From Alteromonas hispanica (lineage in GTDB: Bacteria > Pseudomonadota > Gammaproteobacteria > Enterobacterales > Alteromonadaceae), in contig NZ_JAAAWP010000007.1 of NCBI RefSeq assembly GCF_010500915.1, positions 62,001 through 126,000 on the forward strand: a stretch of DNA of 64,000 nt, in the 5' to 3' direction. Each line of letters opens with the position of its first letter. Position 1 is the stretch's first letter. The notes under the pieces were generated by a model that saw only the letters and a program-made list of their open reading frames with translations, was not told the DNA's origin and did no database searches. Positions 25,501-33,659 of the stretch are shown here, piece after piece. The position numbers and the translations under genes are program-made.

Positions 25501-26709
25501 CGTCATCACGGCCATCGAGTGTCTGTCATGTTTGTTGATTTAGATAGGTTTAAAGGAATAAACGACTCTTTAGGGCACGACTATGGTGATAAGCTGCTTC
25601 GCATTGTGGCCAATAGAATGCGCAATTTGGTTGCAGATTCCGGCACAGTTGCCCGCTTAGGGGGGGACGAATTTGTTATTGTTATTGAAGAGGTAGAAAA
25701 CGATGATGATTTAAGCCCATTTGTTGGGCAGATTATCGAAGCCGTGGAAACCCCTATATCCCTATCAAGTGAAGTACTGCGAGTGTCTTGCAGTATCGGA
25801 GTTGCGTTTTACCCTGACGATGCTCATGAGCCTGCGGAACTCATCAAGCAGGCTGACGTAGCAATGTATACGGCGAAAAAAGACACCCTCAATGGTTTTG
25901 CCTATTTCACCAATGATATGAATGAAAAGGCGAAATCACGGCTGCTGTTAGAGAATAGGGTAAAACGCGCCTATTCTGATGATTGTTTCTTCAACTACTA
26001 TCAACCCATTATAAATGCGCAAACCAACCAAACCGTTGGCGTGGAGCTGCTGCTGCGAGGAAAGTTAGACGACAAGCCTTTGTTCCCAGACCAGTTCATT
26101 CCCGTGCTAGAAGAGCTAAGATACATTATAGAAGTCACGCGAAAGGCAATGCGCAGAGCGGCGTCGGATTTGTCTGAATGGTATCAAGACGGATTTACTG
26201 GATATGTTTCTATAAACCTTTCTGCTCTGCATTTTAAAACTGAATTTGACCTAAACAGTGTCTTTGATCTGCTAAAGGAGTTCGATTTACCTGAACAGGC
26301 ATTCCGTTTTGAAATAACGGAAGGGGTATTGATAGATTATACAGACAATGCACTTCTCCAAATTCAACGTTTTGTCGATGCCGGATTTGTACTGGCCCTT
26401 GATGATTTTGGTACAGGTTTTTCGTCTTTGAGTTACCTTAAGCGTTATCCTCTCTCGGTACTAAAAATTGATAAGAGTTTTGTGAATGAAATGGCGCCTG
26501 GAAATGCCAACGAGGCTTTGGTGTCTACCACTATTTCACTTGCCAGCAATCTGAAGATGAAATGCATAGCAGAGGGGGTAGAAACAGGCGGCCAAGCTAC
26601 GGCATTACTCAATAGAGGATGTATATTCCACCAGGGCTATTATTATGCGAAACCGGCATCTGCTAAAGAGATAAAACCGTTATTATTTAAACAGTGGAAA
26701 AAACATTGA
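22528..26709 (+). CDS. Propeller-sensor / PAS / GGDEF / EAL cyclic-di-GMP protein
   Basis: 1393 residues. Signal peptide 1-20; about 14 periplasmic beta-propeller blades (VWIATDGGLVRWD, LWIGTANGLTHHD, IWFSSHKGLHRYD are typical), a Y_Y_Y domain (about 690-800), membrane helix (about 815-835), PAS (about 845-960), GGDEF (RLGGDEFVIV near 1045) and EAL (signature reads ELLLRG near 1173, DDFGTGFSSL near 1292). The GGDEF motif is intact. The inhibitory RxxD site before it looks lost (ADSG). The catalytic EAL residues I can see are kept, so both synthesis and breakdown are possible. Likely senses an extracellular compound such as a glycan; that is inferred from the propeller. Confidence 0.92.
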   Translation: MHRYIYISLCFVLFSTLAAAEPKIQNPVFQPLSTKNGLPQDVVNDIVVDNEGFVWIATDGGLVRWDGVETKEIDNSDNLFSNSYISRLTIQEGEALFVSVYGKGIYRVDLDTQAIEQLTPTPYKYYQDYIQFADAFHWQDSTHLIITLSENVQRLNTQTGEIENLATLPDDLIQLSQGIRYAITVDEILLVATSAGVFTLDTSKTSATLEKLDYLNGIAATEDNQNAKFLMQDDSDRVWIATVNGVFTTDKESFLAQVREGKNSRFEQAISGPNVWTMEQSKENAFWLGTNRGLYELSKKEGRWTYEHILEPNNGRSALSDKKIAAIATTSDGNLWLSSIFGGALHFVVQSSEIYTIQNERQAKTDKLSDNVVWALAETTPGKLWIGTANGLTHHDLSTGTSTHYFKKAVEDSLLGLNNIDRIAPAPDDKLVIQRYEGMSLFDPKTGLASSLPTKDSSDKNLLDAWNAGFSITSDGQLYFIGENEFYKYDFANQTLTALPFDPAILDVKFASRFLGESEYHNNDMFLAMEGGLWLINRKTNEPKLVYRFSEGDRLNEQSVNSWVIDNTGVLWLAHSGIGLIGLDADTFEPLYKLNDTNLLKTNIAYGLQKDRDGNIWFSSHKGLHRYDPYAGKIQNFIYGRELSVSEFNEGASILLEDGRLAFGSTSGVIIFAPEQLDTAEAGRSLSARQTAITEVSLGQRQLPQALKNLNGQHFELAHDDYGLTIHFSSLVTSGVGEIEYYYKLLSGNKLISEGITEDAKITLANLDPGKYSFSVAPTPSSFETSYRPAQITLTVPYAPYRSPAAYTVYAVLILALVASYLFSRHKALVTLRKAQQQVSLFSDAFKQTRDWVLIFDENKELVAANPAFEQVFGFNQKEPLKKQLNRLYLRYPNLARHLSDKLVNMQGGDFWKDEGVIDGADGKRYDVLIDISAISRSGHVPGHYLIVISDISEQKQAERKLLKIATYDSLTGLVNRTLLLDRLEHAIALARHHGHRVSVMFVDLDRFKGINDSLGHDYGDKLLRIVANRMRNLVADSGTVARLGGDEFVIVIEEVENDDDLSPFVGQIIEAVETPISLSSEVLRVSCSIGVAFYPDDAHEPAELIKQADVAMYTAKKDTLNGFAYFTNDMNEKAKSRLLLENRVKRAYSDDCFFNYYQPIINAQTNQTVGVELLLRGKLDDKPLFPDQFIPVLEELRYIIEVTRKAMRRAASDLSEWYQDGFTGYVSINLSALHFKTEFDLNSVFDLLKEFDLPEQAFRFEITEGVLIDYTDNALLQIQRFVDAGFVLALDDFGTGFSSLSYLKRYPLSVLKIDKSFVNEMAPGNANEALVSTTISLASNLKMKCIAEGVETGGQATALLNRGCIFHQGYYYAKPASAKEIKPLLFKQWKKH

Positions 26710-26928
26710 GGTTAATGATTTCGCTCAATGTTTCAGCAATCCCTTCATAATAAAACTATAGCGGCGACTATAAAAAAACTAAATTGTGCTCGCCATCCCA
26801 CGGTCTGTGCAGGTTGTAAAGTAAACGCCAGTTTAAAAAGCTTGTCATTCTATAAAAAATAAGGCTTATTATACTTCTGTGAAATCATTGTAAAAATGAG
26901 CTACATTATAACAACAAATGAGTGAACT

Positions 26929-28608
26929 ATGCCGCTAGATATGACAGCAAATGCAAAAAGCACGGAAGTAATCGAATCGCCATTAAGTATGTTGTACCAC
27001 TGGGAAAAGAGCCGTGGGGATGACGTATTCCTTACTCAGCCTATCAAGGGCGAATACCATGATTTTACATGGAAGCAAGTAGCCAATCTTGCAAGACGAG
27101 TGGCCACCAGACTCTGCGAAATGTCGCTACCACCAGGTAGTCGAATTGGCATATTTTCTAAAAACTGTGCCGAATGGTTTATCACAGATTTAGGTATCAT
27201 GATGGCAGGGCACATTTCGGTGCCTATATTTTCTACCGCGGGTCCAGATACCGTTCAGTACGTACTTCAGCATGCTGACGTACAGCTTCTGTTTGTCGGT
27301 AAATTGGATAATACAGAGCAACAGGTGGCTTCTATTCCGTCAACCTATAAAACGGTGGCGTTCCCATATCCTAATATCCCAGCGACTCAGCAGTGGAACG
27401 AATTTATTGATTGTGAGCCGTTGCAAGCTTCACCGGTGCACGACATGAACGATGTAATGACTATCATTTACACGTCTGGCAGTACGGGGCAGCCGAAAGG
27501 GGTGGTTCACAGTTACAATACAGCCTGTTGGGCAGCGAGACGCTCGCTAGATCAGCTAGGTATTAATGAAAACGATAGAACACTCAGCTACCTTCCTCTT
27601 GCGCATATTACAGAGCGGGTGCTGGTTGAATTGTCGAGCTATTACAGCGGTGGAAAAATCCACTTTGTAGAAGACCTGGCGACGTTTCAGCGCGATGTGG
27701 CACATTGTCAGCCTACGCTGTTTATCTCGGTGCCTCGCTTGTGGACTAAGTTCCAAATGGGCGTGCTCGCTAAAATGCCACAGAAGAAACTCGATACACT
27801 TCTCAAAATTCCTATCTTAAATAAAATCGTGGCGAAGAAAATTCGCAATGGACTAGGTATTAATAATGCTAGGCTGTGGGCAAGTGGTTCCGCGCCGTTA
27901 GCCCCTGCTGTTATCGAATGGTTTGCAAAAATCGGCATCAATATCTCTGAAGGGTGGGGCATGACCGAAAATAGCGCTTACGGTACGGGCAGTGTGCCTT
28001 TCAGGCACGACAAAATTGGCTGTATTGGCAAGCCCTATGAAGGCGTAGACATTCGAACGTCAGACGAAGGTGAAATTCAGGTTCTGTCGCCGTGCAATAT
28101 GATTGAGTACTACCGAGAGCCAGAGAAAACTGCAGAGGTATTTACCGAAGACGGGTACCTGCGCACCGGGGATAAGGGCGTGATAGATAGCGATGGTTAC
28201 GTGAAAATCACCGGTCGTCTCAAAGATATCTTCAAAACAGCGAAAGGGAAGTATGTAACGCCAGCGCCTATTGAAGCGAAGTTTATGGAAAACCCTGTGG
28301 TAGAACAGGTGTGTGTGACCGGTACAAACCTTCCTCAACCTGTTGCGCTTCTGGTGCTTAGTGAAGAGGCGCAGAAAAAAGACAAAGCGGCTATTGAAGC
28401 AAGCCTGACGAAAACTTTCGAGAATATTAACGCCAAGCTAGAAAGCCACCAAGTTATGGACAGGGTGGTGATTATGCGTAATGAGTGGAGCATTGAAAAC
28501 GACCTTCTTACACCGACACTCAAGGTGAAACGTCATGTTCTAGAAGAACGTTTTGTTGATGTAATTCAAGGCAATTACACTAAAAAGTTAGTTTGGGTAG
28601 ATGCTTAG
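26929..28608 (+). CDS. Long-chain acyl-CoA synthetase (AMP-binding enzyme)
   Basis: 559 residues. ATP-binding loop YTSGSTGQPKGV (181-192), acyl/AMP region GWGMTENSAYG, YLRTGD and the motif GRLKDIFKTAKGKYV with the catalytic Lys region. It belongs to the FAA1/AMP-forming class (with SYLPLAHITERV) that makes fatty acyl-CoA from fatty acid, ATP and CoA. It is shorter than the 600-residue eukaryote-type members but complete. Monocistronic: 219 bases upstream and a strong terminator downstream. Confidence 0.88.
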   Translation: MPLDMTANAKSTEVIESPLSMLYHWEKSRGDDVFLTQPIKGEYHDFTWKQVANLARRVATRLCEMSLPPGSRIGIFSKNCAEWFITDLGIMMAGHISVPIFSTAGPDTVQYVLQHADVQLLFVGKLDNTEQQVASIPSTYKTVAFPYPNIPATQQWNEFIDCEPLQASPVHDMNDVMTIIYTSGSTGQPKGVVHSYNTACWAARRSLDQLGINENDRTLSYLPLAHITERVLVELSSYYSGGKIHFVEDLATFQRDVAHCQPTLFISVPRLWTKFQMGVLAKMPQKKLDTLLKIPILNKIVAKKIRNGLGINNARLWASGSAPLAPAVIEWFAKIGINISEGWGMTENSAYGTGSVPFRHDKIGCIGKPYEGVDIRTSDEGEIQVLSPCNMIEYYREPEKTAEVFTEDGYLRTGDKGVIDSDGYVKITGRLKDIFKTAKGKYVTPAPIEAKFMENPVVEQVCVTGTNLPQPVALLVLSEEAQKKDKAAIEASLTKTFENINAKLESHQVMDRVVIMRNEWSIENDLLTPTLKVKRHVLEERFVDVIQGNYTKKLVWVDA

Positions 28609-28702
28609 CGCAAAGTGCAAAGTAAAGAGCGGCTAAATTAGGGTTTAGCCCTCGACCAAAAATTGTAAGAGAAAAGCGAAAGCAAAGTATAAAACGAAAA
28701 AG

Positions 28703-28736
28703 AAACGGGGCTTCTTATCAAAAGAGCCCCGTTTTT
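28703..28736 (+). terminator. Rho-independent terminator of the acyl-CoA synthetase gene
   Basis: AACGGGGCT (28704-28712) pairs with AGCCCCGTT (28725-28733), then TTT and AT-rich sequence. It lies about 95 bases after the stop. Confidence 0.85.
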
Positions 28737-28824
28737 ATATGCAGTGTTTGTCTAAAAAGCTTGCAGGTGGCAGTGCTAATGCATAGCTAATTGTGTACTT
28801 ATAATGTCAAAATATTGGATATGA

Positions 28825-29484
28825 TTACTGCGTTTCTTCGTAGCGCTGCTGAAGACCTTGATACACCAAATCGCTGAAATTGGGTTTTGATAAATCAAGC
28901 GAGTTCATTACTTCTACCAAGTGTTCGTTATCTTCTCTACCGCCCCATAATTTAATATAGGTACCCTCTTTGTATCCGTTATCTTGTCGGAAAAAGTTAA
29001 GTACATTTTTTCCAACGTATTGCCGATAAAGTTCATCAGGCGACATCTCGCATTGCGCGACAATATGCATAAATAGCGGTACGCTAAATCGCTTGGCGGC
29101 ACACAAACCCGTCATTAGTTCTAAATTGTCTAATAACGACTGGTTGGCGACGTCGTAGTTGGTATTGTCGAAGGTTACATTAAGATTGCCGGCTGCTAAC
29201 TCTGCCGCAATGCTCTCTGCCGACGCAGAAATATCGCCTTTAAAATCGATAATGCAGGCGCTTAGCGCAAAATGCCAAATGTCGACTAGTTCCATTTGCA
29301 GCTGTGGCAGGTCTTTTTGCTGCGCTTTCCACCATTTCCAGCCGTGATGCTCTATGGCTTCTACCGATTCTACCATAGCAGCTCTTAAATAACCGTAGCC
29401 AGCATTCAGCCAGTCGGGATTTACTTTTGCATTCATTTTATCTTGAAGTGAAAGCATGGTGGCTAGCTGTTGTGCGCTTAACAT
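28825..29484 (-). CDS. Dimeric all-alpha dUTP diphosphatase
   Basis: 219 residues. Residues 37-53 (MVESVEAIEHHGWKWWK) and QMELVDIWHF (63-72) carry the Glu/Glu/Asp metal site and WK box of all-alpha dUTPases, which split dUTP to dUMP and PPi and keep uracil out of DNA. KLWGGREDN near the C-terminus is also typical of this class, found in Vibrio and relatives. GGAG lies seven bases before the ATG. It stands alone and is divergent from recC, with a long control region between. Confidence 0.85.
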   Translation of the reverse strand: MLSAQQLATMLSLQDKMNAKVNPDWLNAGYGYLRAAMVESVEAIEHHGWKWWKAQQKDLPQLQMELVDIWHFALSACIIDFKGDISASAESIAAELAAGNLNVTFDNTNYDVANQSLLDNLELMTGLCAAKRFSVPLFMHIVAQCEMSPDELYRQYVGKNVLNFFRQDNGYKEGTYIKLWGGREDNEHLVEVMNSLDLSKPNFSDLVYQGLQQRYEETQ

Positions 29485-29601
29485 TGAGGCTCCTGTTAAT
29501 CAGTTTTTGCGATAGGAATCGCCATTCGTCTATTGCGGTGATTATGTGGTTGTGAAGTTTACTGGAAGGGCGCCTTGGTATAAATACTTTTTGCATATCA
29601 A

Positions 29602-29617
29602 TGGTGCATTTGCACCA
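29602..29617. repeat. TGGTGCA / TGCACCA inverted repeat
   Basis: Seven-base perfect arms with TT between, about 120 bases before the dUTPase start. It resembles NtrC half-sites but in the opposite order (inverted outwards), so I do not call it an NtrC site. Could be an operator. Confidence 0.4.
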
Positions 29618-29727
29618 AAGAAAAACTAGGGTTTCATTTATTATCGATTGCAAAGTTTTTATGTTATTGATAATTAGAGGTTTTAAAGTTGGCATCTTAC
29701 CTGCTAAAGCTATTGTGTTAACTGAGC

Positions 29728-29847
29728 TGCGTAATTGCAGATAATCTGACTGGGTGCCAGGCAACACGCATTCAGATGGTAATTATGTGGTCCGTAAACC
29801 TTACCCATACAGAATTTTCGTGTCCTGAGGTCTGTATGGGTTTTTTT
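29728..29847 (+). ncRNA. Candidate small RNA or leader transcript ending at the orphan terminator
   Basis: A weak promoter can be drawn (TTGGCA, 16 bases, TATTGT, near 29690-29717), with a start around 29728. From there to the T run is about 120 bases, including short hairpins, and it ends in an intrinsic terminator. No open frame or ribosome site of note. Boundaries on the 5' side are guesses. An alternative is a truncated leader of recC. Confidence 0.3.
29804..29847 (+). terminator. Strong orphan Rho-independent terminator
   Basis: CCCATACAGA (29804-29813) pairs perfectly with TCTGTATGGG (29831-29840), followed by TTTTTTT (29841-29847). The nearest upstream gene is on the other strand, so this terminator must serve an unannotated plus-strand RNA. 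Confidence 0.8.
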
Positions 29848-29911
29848 ATTCTCTGCACATTTTCCCTCCTTTCGTCTTCATACCTAGCCGTTGCCACAAA
29901 AAATAAATCAC

Positions 29912-29939
29912 TTAACACCGAGTTGAATTGCGATACACT
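29912..29939 (+). promoter_or_regulatory. Putative sigma-70 promoter of recC-recB-recD
   Basis: TTAACA (29912-29917) and TACACT (29934-29939), 16 bases apart, about 85 bases before the recC start and after the orphan terminator. Four of six bases match at -10, so this is a moderate candidate. Confidence 0.4.
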
Positions 29940-30023
29940 AAAATATCTCACTACAAAAAGGGCTCAGTCATTTTATGCTCTGCATGAAATGGACTAAATG
30001 CTGATAACAAAAGGATTTTTAGA

Positions 30024-33000
30024 GTGCTTGCGCTATATCCATCAAACAAATTAGAGCATCTTAGCTTTCTGCTAACGTCCCTGCTAAAACAACAGCCTTC
30101 AGGTGTTTTTTCTCCTGAAACCATTCTTGTTGAAAGTCCCGGAATGCAACACTGGATTAGTATGCAGCTTGCCCGTGAGCAGGGCATAGCTATGAACCTC
30201 GATTTTCCTCTGCCTGTAAGATTTATGTGGAACACTGCAAGAGTGGTGCTAGGCAGCGAAAAGGTTCCTCGTCAGTCTCCTTATCGACGTGAAGTTCTCA
30301 CGTGGCGAATCGATAACATTTTGCAAGATGATGAGCTGATGCAGTCCGATGCGTTCGAGCAGGTTCGTCGTTATTGGATCGGTGCAGGTAGTGAACAAGA
30401 ACAGGGTGTCCAGCGATTACAACTCGCAACTGCGCTTGCAGACGTTTATGAACAATATTTGCTTTATCGACCAGACTGGCTATTTGCTTGGGAGCAAAGT
30501 GAGCGAATTGTGTTTGACGATATGGAGTTGTGGCAAAGCGAAATATGGCGAATGCTTACAAAAAATCAGCCGCTACATCCCGCTAGACTTCACAAAATGA
30601 CGCTTGAGGCGCTTGAAGCCGGTCAGATACCTGCTGACTTACCGTCGCGTATTGTCGTGTTCGCCATTAATACCATGGCGCCGCAGCTAATTGCGTTTTT
30701 TGATGCGTTGGCTCAGCATATCGATATCCATATCTTCCATTTGAATCCTAGCGTCAATTACTGGGGAGACGCAAAAAGTGATAATGAACTTGCTAGACAG
30801 CTTCGTATGGAAGGGCTTGAAAAGTGGATGTCACAAGAACAAAGCAACCCCTTGCTTGGTAATTTGGGTAAACAAGGTAGAGAACTGTTTAATTTACTTA
30901 CCGATTTAGACACTTTCGAGATAAGTGCTTTTGATGCTCCTGAACTAGACGACTTAGGCGCTAACATACTAGGCGATACCTTACTAGACGATAATACAGA
31001 CGCAAACGGCGAAAAAGCACGCAATACCTCTAATTTGCTCACCCGCATTCACAACGACATATTGCATGCTGCGCCTGCAGAGCCTATAAACGAGTTCGAA
31101 GTCGCAGAGCAAGACGATAGCGTGACTATTATGTGCACTCACTCAGCCCTGCGAGAGGTGCAGGTGCTGCACGACCACCTTTTACACTGGCTTTCTCAAG
31201 ACAGTGCGCGTACTCCGTCAGATATTTTAGTTATGTGCCCTGCTATAGAAAACTACGCACCCTTTGTAGATGCTGTTTTTCATAGAGTGGGAACTAAGCC
31301 GCAACGCAGGGAGGGAACCACACGCTTACCCTGTTCGATAGCAGATAGAAGCCCTATGGACACCGAGCCGTTAATTGCAGCCTACATGGCGCTATTGCAG
31401 CTGCCAGATAGTCGGTTTGGCGTGTCGGATATTATGGACTATTTACAGCTAGACTCTGTGCAAAAGCGCTTTAACGTTTCCCAAAGTGATATTGATCAAA
31501 TGATCGTGTGGTTAGAGCAGGCGCATATTCACTGGGGGCTTAACGCTAAGCATAAATCTGCCGTTTCCGAAGGTGTCACAAAAGAAAATACGTACAGCTG
31601 GTGGTGGGGCATTCGCCGTTTATTGATGGGAATGTTAGCCCCAGACAGTGAAGTAGTGATTGATGAAACACTCACAATTCCTGATGTAGAGGGCCAAAGT
31701 GCGTTGATCCTAGGCAAATTAGTGCAAGTTATCGAGTTACTTGGACGGTTTGCCAATGAGCTCACCACTCCACGCACACCTAAAAAATGGGCCGAGGATT
31801 TATTAACACTGCGAGACGCGTGTTTCGTATCTACTAAAGAGCAGGAGCAAAGTTGGGATTTAATCGCCAAAGTATCAGCCGATTTATACGCACGCTGCCA
31901 AGAAGCGGATTACGAGCATGAACTTAGTTTGCGCCAAATTAAAGATCTGTTGCTTAGCCGCTTCTCCTCACCTGATGCGGGAAATCACTTTATGACGGGG
32001 CAGGTAACGGTTTGCTCCATGCTTCCGATGCGCAGCATACCGTTTAAGAAAGTATGTATTTTAGGTTTGAACGACAGTGAGTTTCCGCGAAAAGCAACCC
32101 CGCTAGGACTCGATTTAATGGCGGGGCCAGCGAGACGATTGGGCGATCGCTCTCGACGTTTAGAAGACAGGTACCTTTTCCTAGAAGCCATTATCTCTAC
32201 TAGAGACAGCCTATACTTGAGCTATCAAGGTAATGACGTAAAAAATAACAGCGAGCGTCAGCCCAGCTTAGTGCTGGCTGAATTTATAGATATGTTAGAG
32301 AACGGCTATGAACTCGATGTATCTCTGTACACAAAATTTGCACCGCTGCACCCCTTTAGTGAGTCTGCATTTACGGGGGCTTTACCCAGTTATGAAACCG
32401 GTTGGTTACGCTTGGCAGATGCATTACAGCAAGCAAAGATAGCAGCAGACGAAAAGAGTAAAGCATCAGAAGAGAATGCAAATTCATCAGCTAACGAAAA
32501 CAGCGCAATTGCGCAGAATAGTGCTTCTGAACTTAGTGCTACATTAGATGACGCTCATAGTGCTACAGACACCCGGCTGTCCACAATGCAGGTTGCAAGG
32601 GCATTTAAAGATCCTTTGGCGTACTTTTCACAGCAACGTTTGGGTGTCAATCTTTCGCATTCTTTTACATTACTTGAAAATAGTGAACCCTTCGAAACTA
32701 ACGCTCTTGTGCGATACCAAGTGTTAGACGCTATTTTCTCGGTGCCCACAAGTCAGGAGCAGCCAACAAGCTATGATAATGTCGGCGAGCAAATAGCGAA
32801 ATTTGCGATGTTGCGTGGCGATATTCCAAATAACCCGGTAGCCCACGAAGAACTTCAAGTGTGGAAGGACGGTGCGCTGGCCCTGAACCAAGCCATTGGG
32901 CCCCATGACGCTGAAGCCAAAACGGCCTCTTTTACAGGTCAATATATCACCTTCACAACAACTGCTTTTGAGGCTGCTGATAGCCTAGTTCAGCGTTGTG

Positions 33001-33659
33001 CAGGTAAAATTAATGATACAAGAGCGCTGTCGTATTTCATGTCTCAGCTGGTTTTTAGTGCCAATACCGACACTCATACCTATAGCGGCTACCCACTGGA
33101 TATTTATTATTGCAGTTGGGAAAAGGGTGAAACCACATTAATTAAGCGACGGTATGCTCCGTTTGATACCAGCACAGCGCAGAATATTCTGCTGTTTATT
33201 GAGCAACTGTACATTTCAATTTTCACGGCTCCCACACCGCTTTATGCCAGTCAGTTTAATGATTTGGTGCCAGGAAAGCGAAACTCTGAAAGTAAAGCAT
33301 TGGTAAGTGACATTACGCCGGCAATATTTAATGAAGTTGTTCAAGCGCTACAGCGCTACTCACAACTACCTGGAGCACGTTTACGCGTTAAGAATGGTTG
33401 TGCATTTGAAGAAGATATAGGCTCAGAGAAACCTGAGCAGATAATACAACGCACAATCGATTTGTTTGAAAGTTCAACGGCGCAGCGGTTGTTGCGAAGC
33501 TGGGAACAGTCTACGTCTCAGTACGGACCAAAAATGGCTGACGATCCCTACTTAAAATGGCTATTCCCCGATGGTATATCGTGGCAAAGTTTGCCCTGTG
33601 TTGAGGGGTTTATTTTGTTTGCCATGGTGGCCAATTCAGCTGAGGAGGAAAAGCTATGA
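30024..33659 (+). CDS. recC: Exodeoxyribonuclease V subunit gamma (RecC)
   Basis: 1211 residues. The N-terminus (MLALYPSNKLEHL, ILVESPGMQHWISMQLAREQGIAMNLDFPLP) matches RecC, the subunit that recognises Chi and splits the DNA strands in RecBCD. LGLNDSEFPRK and the inactive helicase fold follow. GTG start with AGGATTTT upstream. A low-complexity Ala/Ser/Asn stretch occurs near residues 810-850, longer than usual. It overlaps recB by four bases (ATGA), and the three genes recC-recB-recD form one operon. The protease gene ptrA, which separates recC and recB in E. coli, is absent here. Confidence 0.93.
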   Translation: MLALYPSNKLEHLSFLLTSLLKQQPSGVFSPETILVESPGMQHWISMQLAREQGIAMNLDFPLPVRFMWNTARVVLGSEKVPRQSPYRREVLTWRIDNILQDDELMQSDAFEQVRRYWIGAGSEQEQGVQRLQLATALADVYEQYLLYRPDWLFAWEQSERIVFDDMELWQSEIWRMLTKNQPLHPARLHKMTLEALEAGQIPADLPSRIVVFAINTMAPQLIAFFDALAQHIDIHIFHLNPSVNYWGDAKSDNELARQLRMEGLEKWMSQEQSNPLLGNLGKQGRELFNLLTDLDTFEISAFDAPELDDLGANILGDTLLDDNTDANGEKARNTSNLLTRIHNDILHAAPAEPINEFEVAEQDDSVTIMCTHSALREVQVLHDHLLHWLSQDSARTPSDILVMCPAIENYAPFVDAVFHRVGTKPQRREGTTRLPCSIADRSPMDTEPLIAAYMALLQLPDSRFGVSDIMDYLQLDSVQKRFNVSQSDIDQMIVWLEQAHIHWGLNAKHKSAVSEGVTKENTYSWWWGIRRLLMGMLAPDSEVVIDETLTIPDVEGQSALILGKLVQVIELLGRFANELTTPRTPKKWAEDLLTLRDACFVSTKEQEQSWDLIAKVSADLYARCQEADYEHELSLRQIKDLLLSRFSSPDAGNHFMTGQVTVCSMLPMRSIPFKKVCILGLNDSEFPRKATPLGLDLMAGPARRLGDRSRRLEDRYLFLEAIISTRDSLYLSYQGNDVKNNSERQPSLVLAEFIDMLENGYELDVSLYTKFAPLHPFSESAFTGALPSYETGWLRLADALQQAKIAADEKSKASEENANSSANENSAIAQNSASELSATLDDAHSATDTRLSTMQVARAFKDPLAYFSQQRLGVNLSHSFTLLENSEPFETNALVRYQVLDAIFSVPTSQEQPTSYDNVGEQIAKFAMLRGDIPNNPVAHEELQVWKDGALALNQAIGPHDAEAKTASFTGQYITFTTTAFEAADSLVQRCAGKINDTRALSYFMSQLVFSANTDTHTYSGYPLDIYYCSWEKGETTLIKRRYAPFDTSTAQNILLFIEQLYISIFTAPTPLYASQFNDLVPGKRNSESKALVSDITPAIFNEVVQALQRYSQLPGARLRVKNGCAFEEDIGSEKPEQIIQRTIDLFESSTAQRLLRSWEQSTSQYGPKMADDPYLKWLFPDGISWQSLPCVEGFILFAMVANSAEEEKL

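Larger units (their letters stand above)
29485..30023. other. 539-base interval between the dUTPase gene and recC
   Basis: No convincing protein gene. It holds an exact inverted repeat (29602-29617), a strong orphan terminator on the plus strand (29804-29847) that no plus-strand gene precedes, and a putative recC promoter (29912-29939). See those entries. Confidence 0.7.

Noticed and set aside
29602-29617. NtrC binding site
   Set aside because: Arms read TGGTGCA then TGCACCA; NtrC sites have the opposite order with a longer spacer.
29438-29767. Minus-strand frame of 109 codons overlapping the dUTPase start
   Set aside because: Overlaps a real gene, no ribosome site, and covers the inverted repeat.
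29776-29997. Plus-strand frame of 73 codons through the orphan terminator
   Set aside because: It runs across a terminator hairpin and has no family resemblance.
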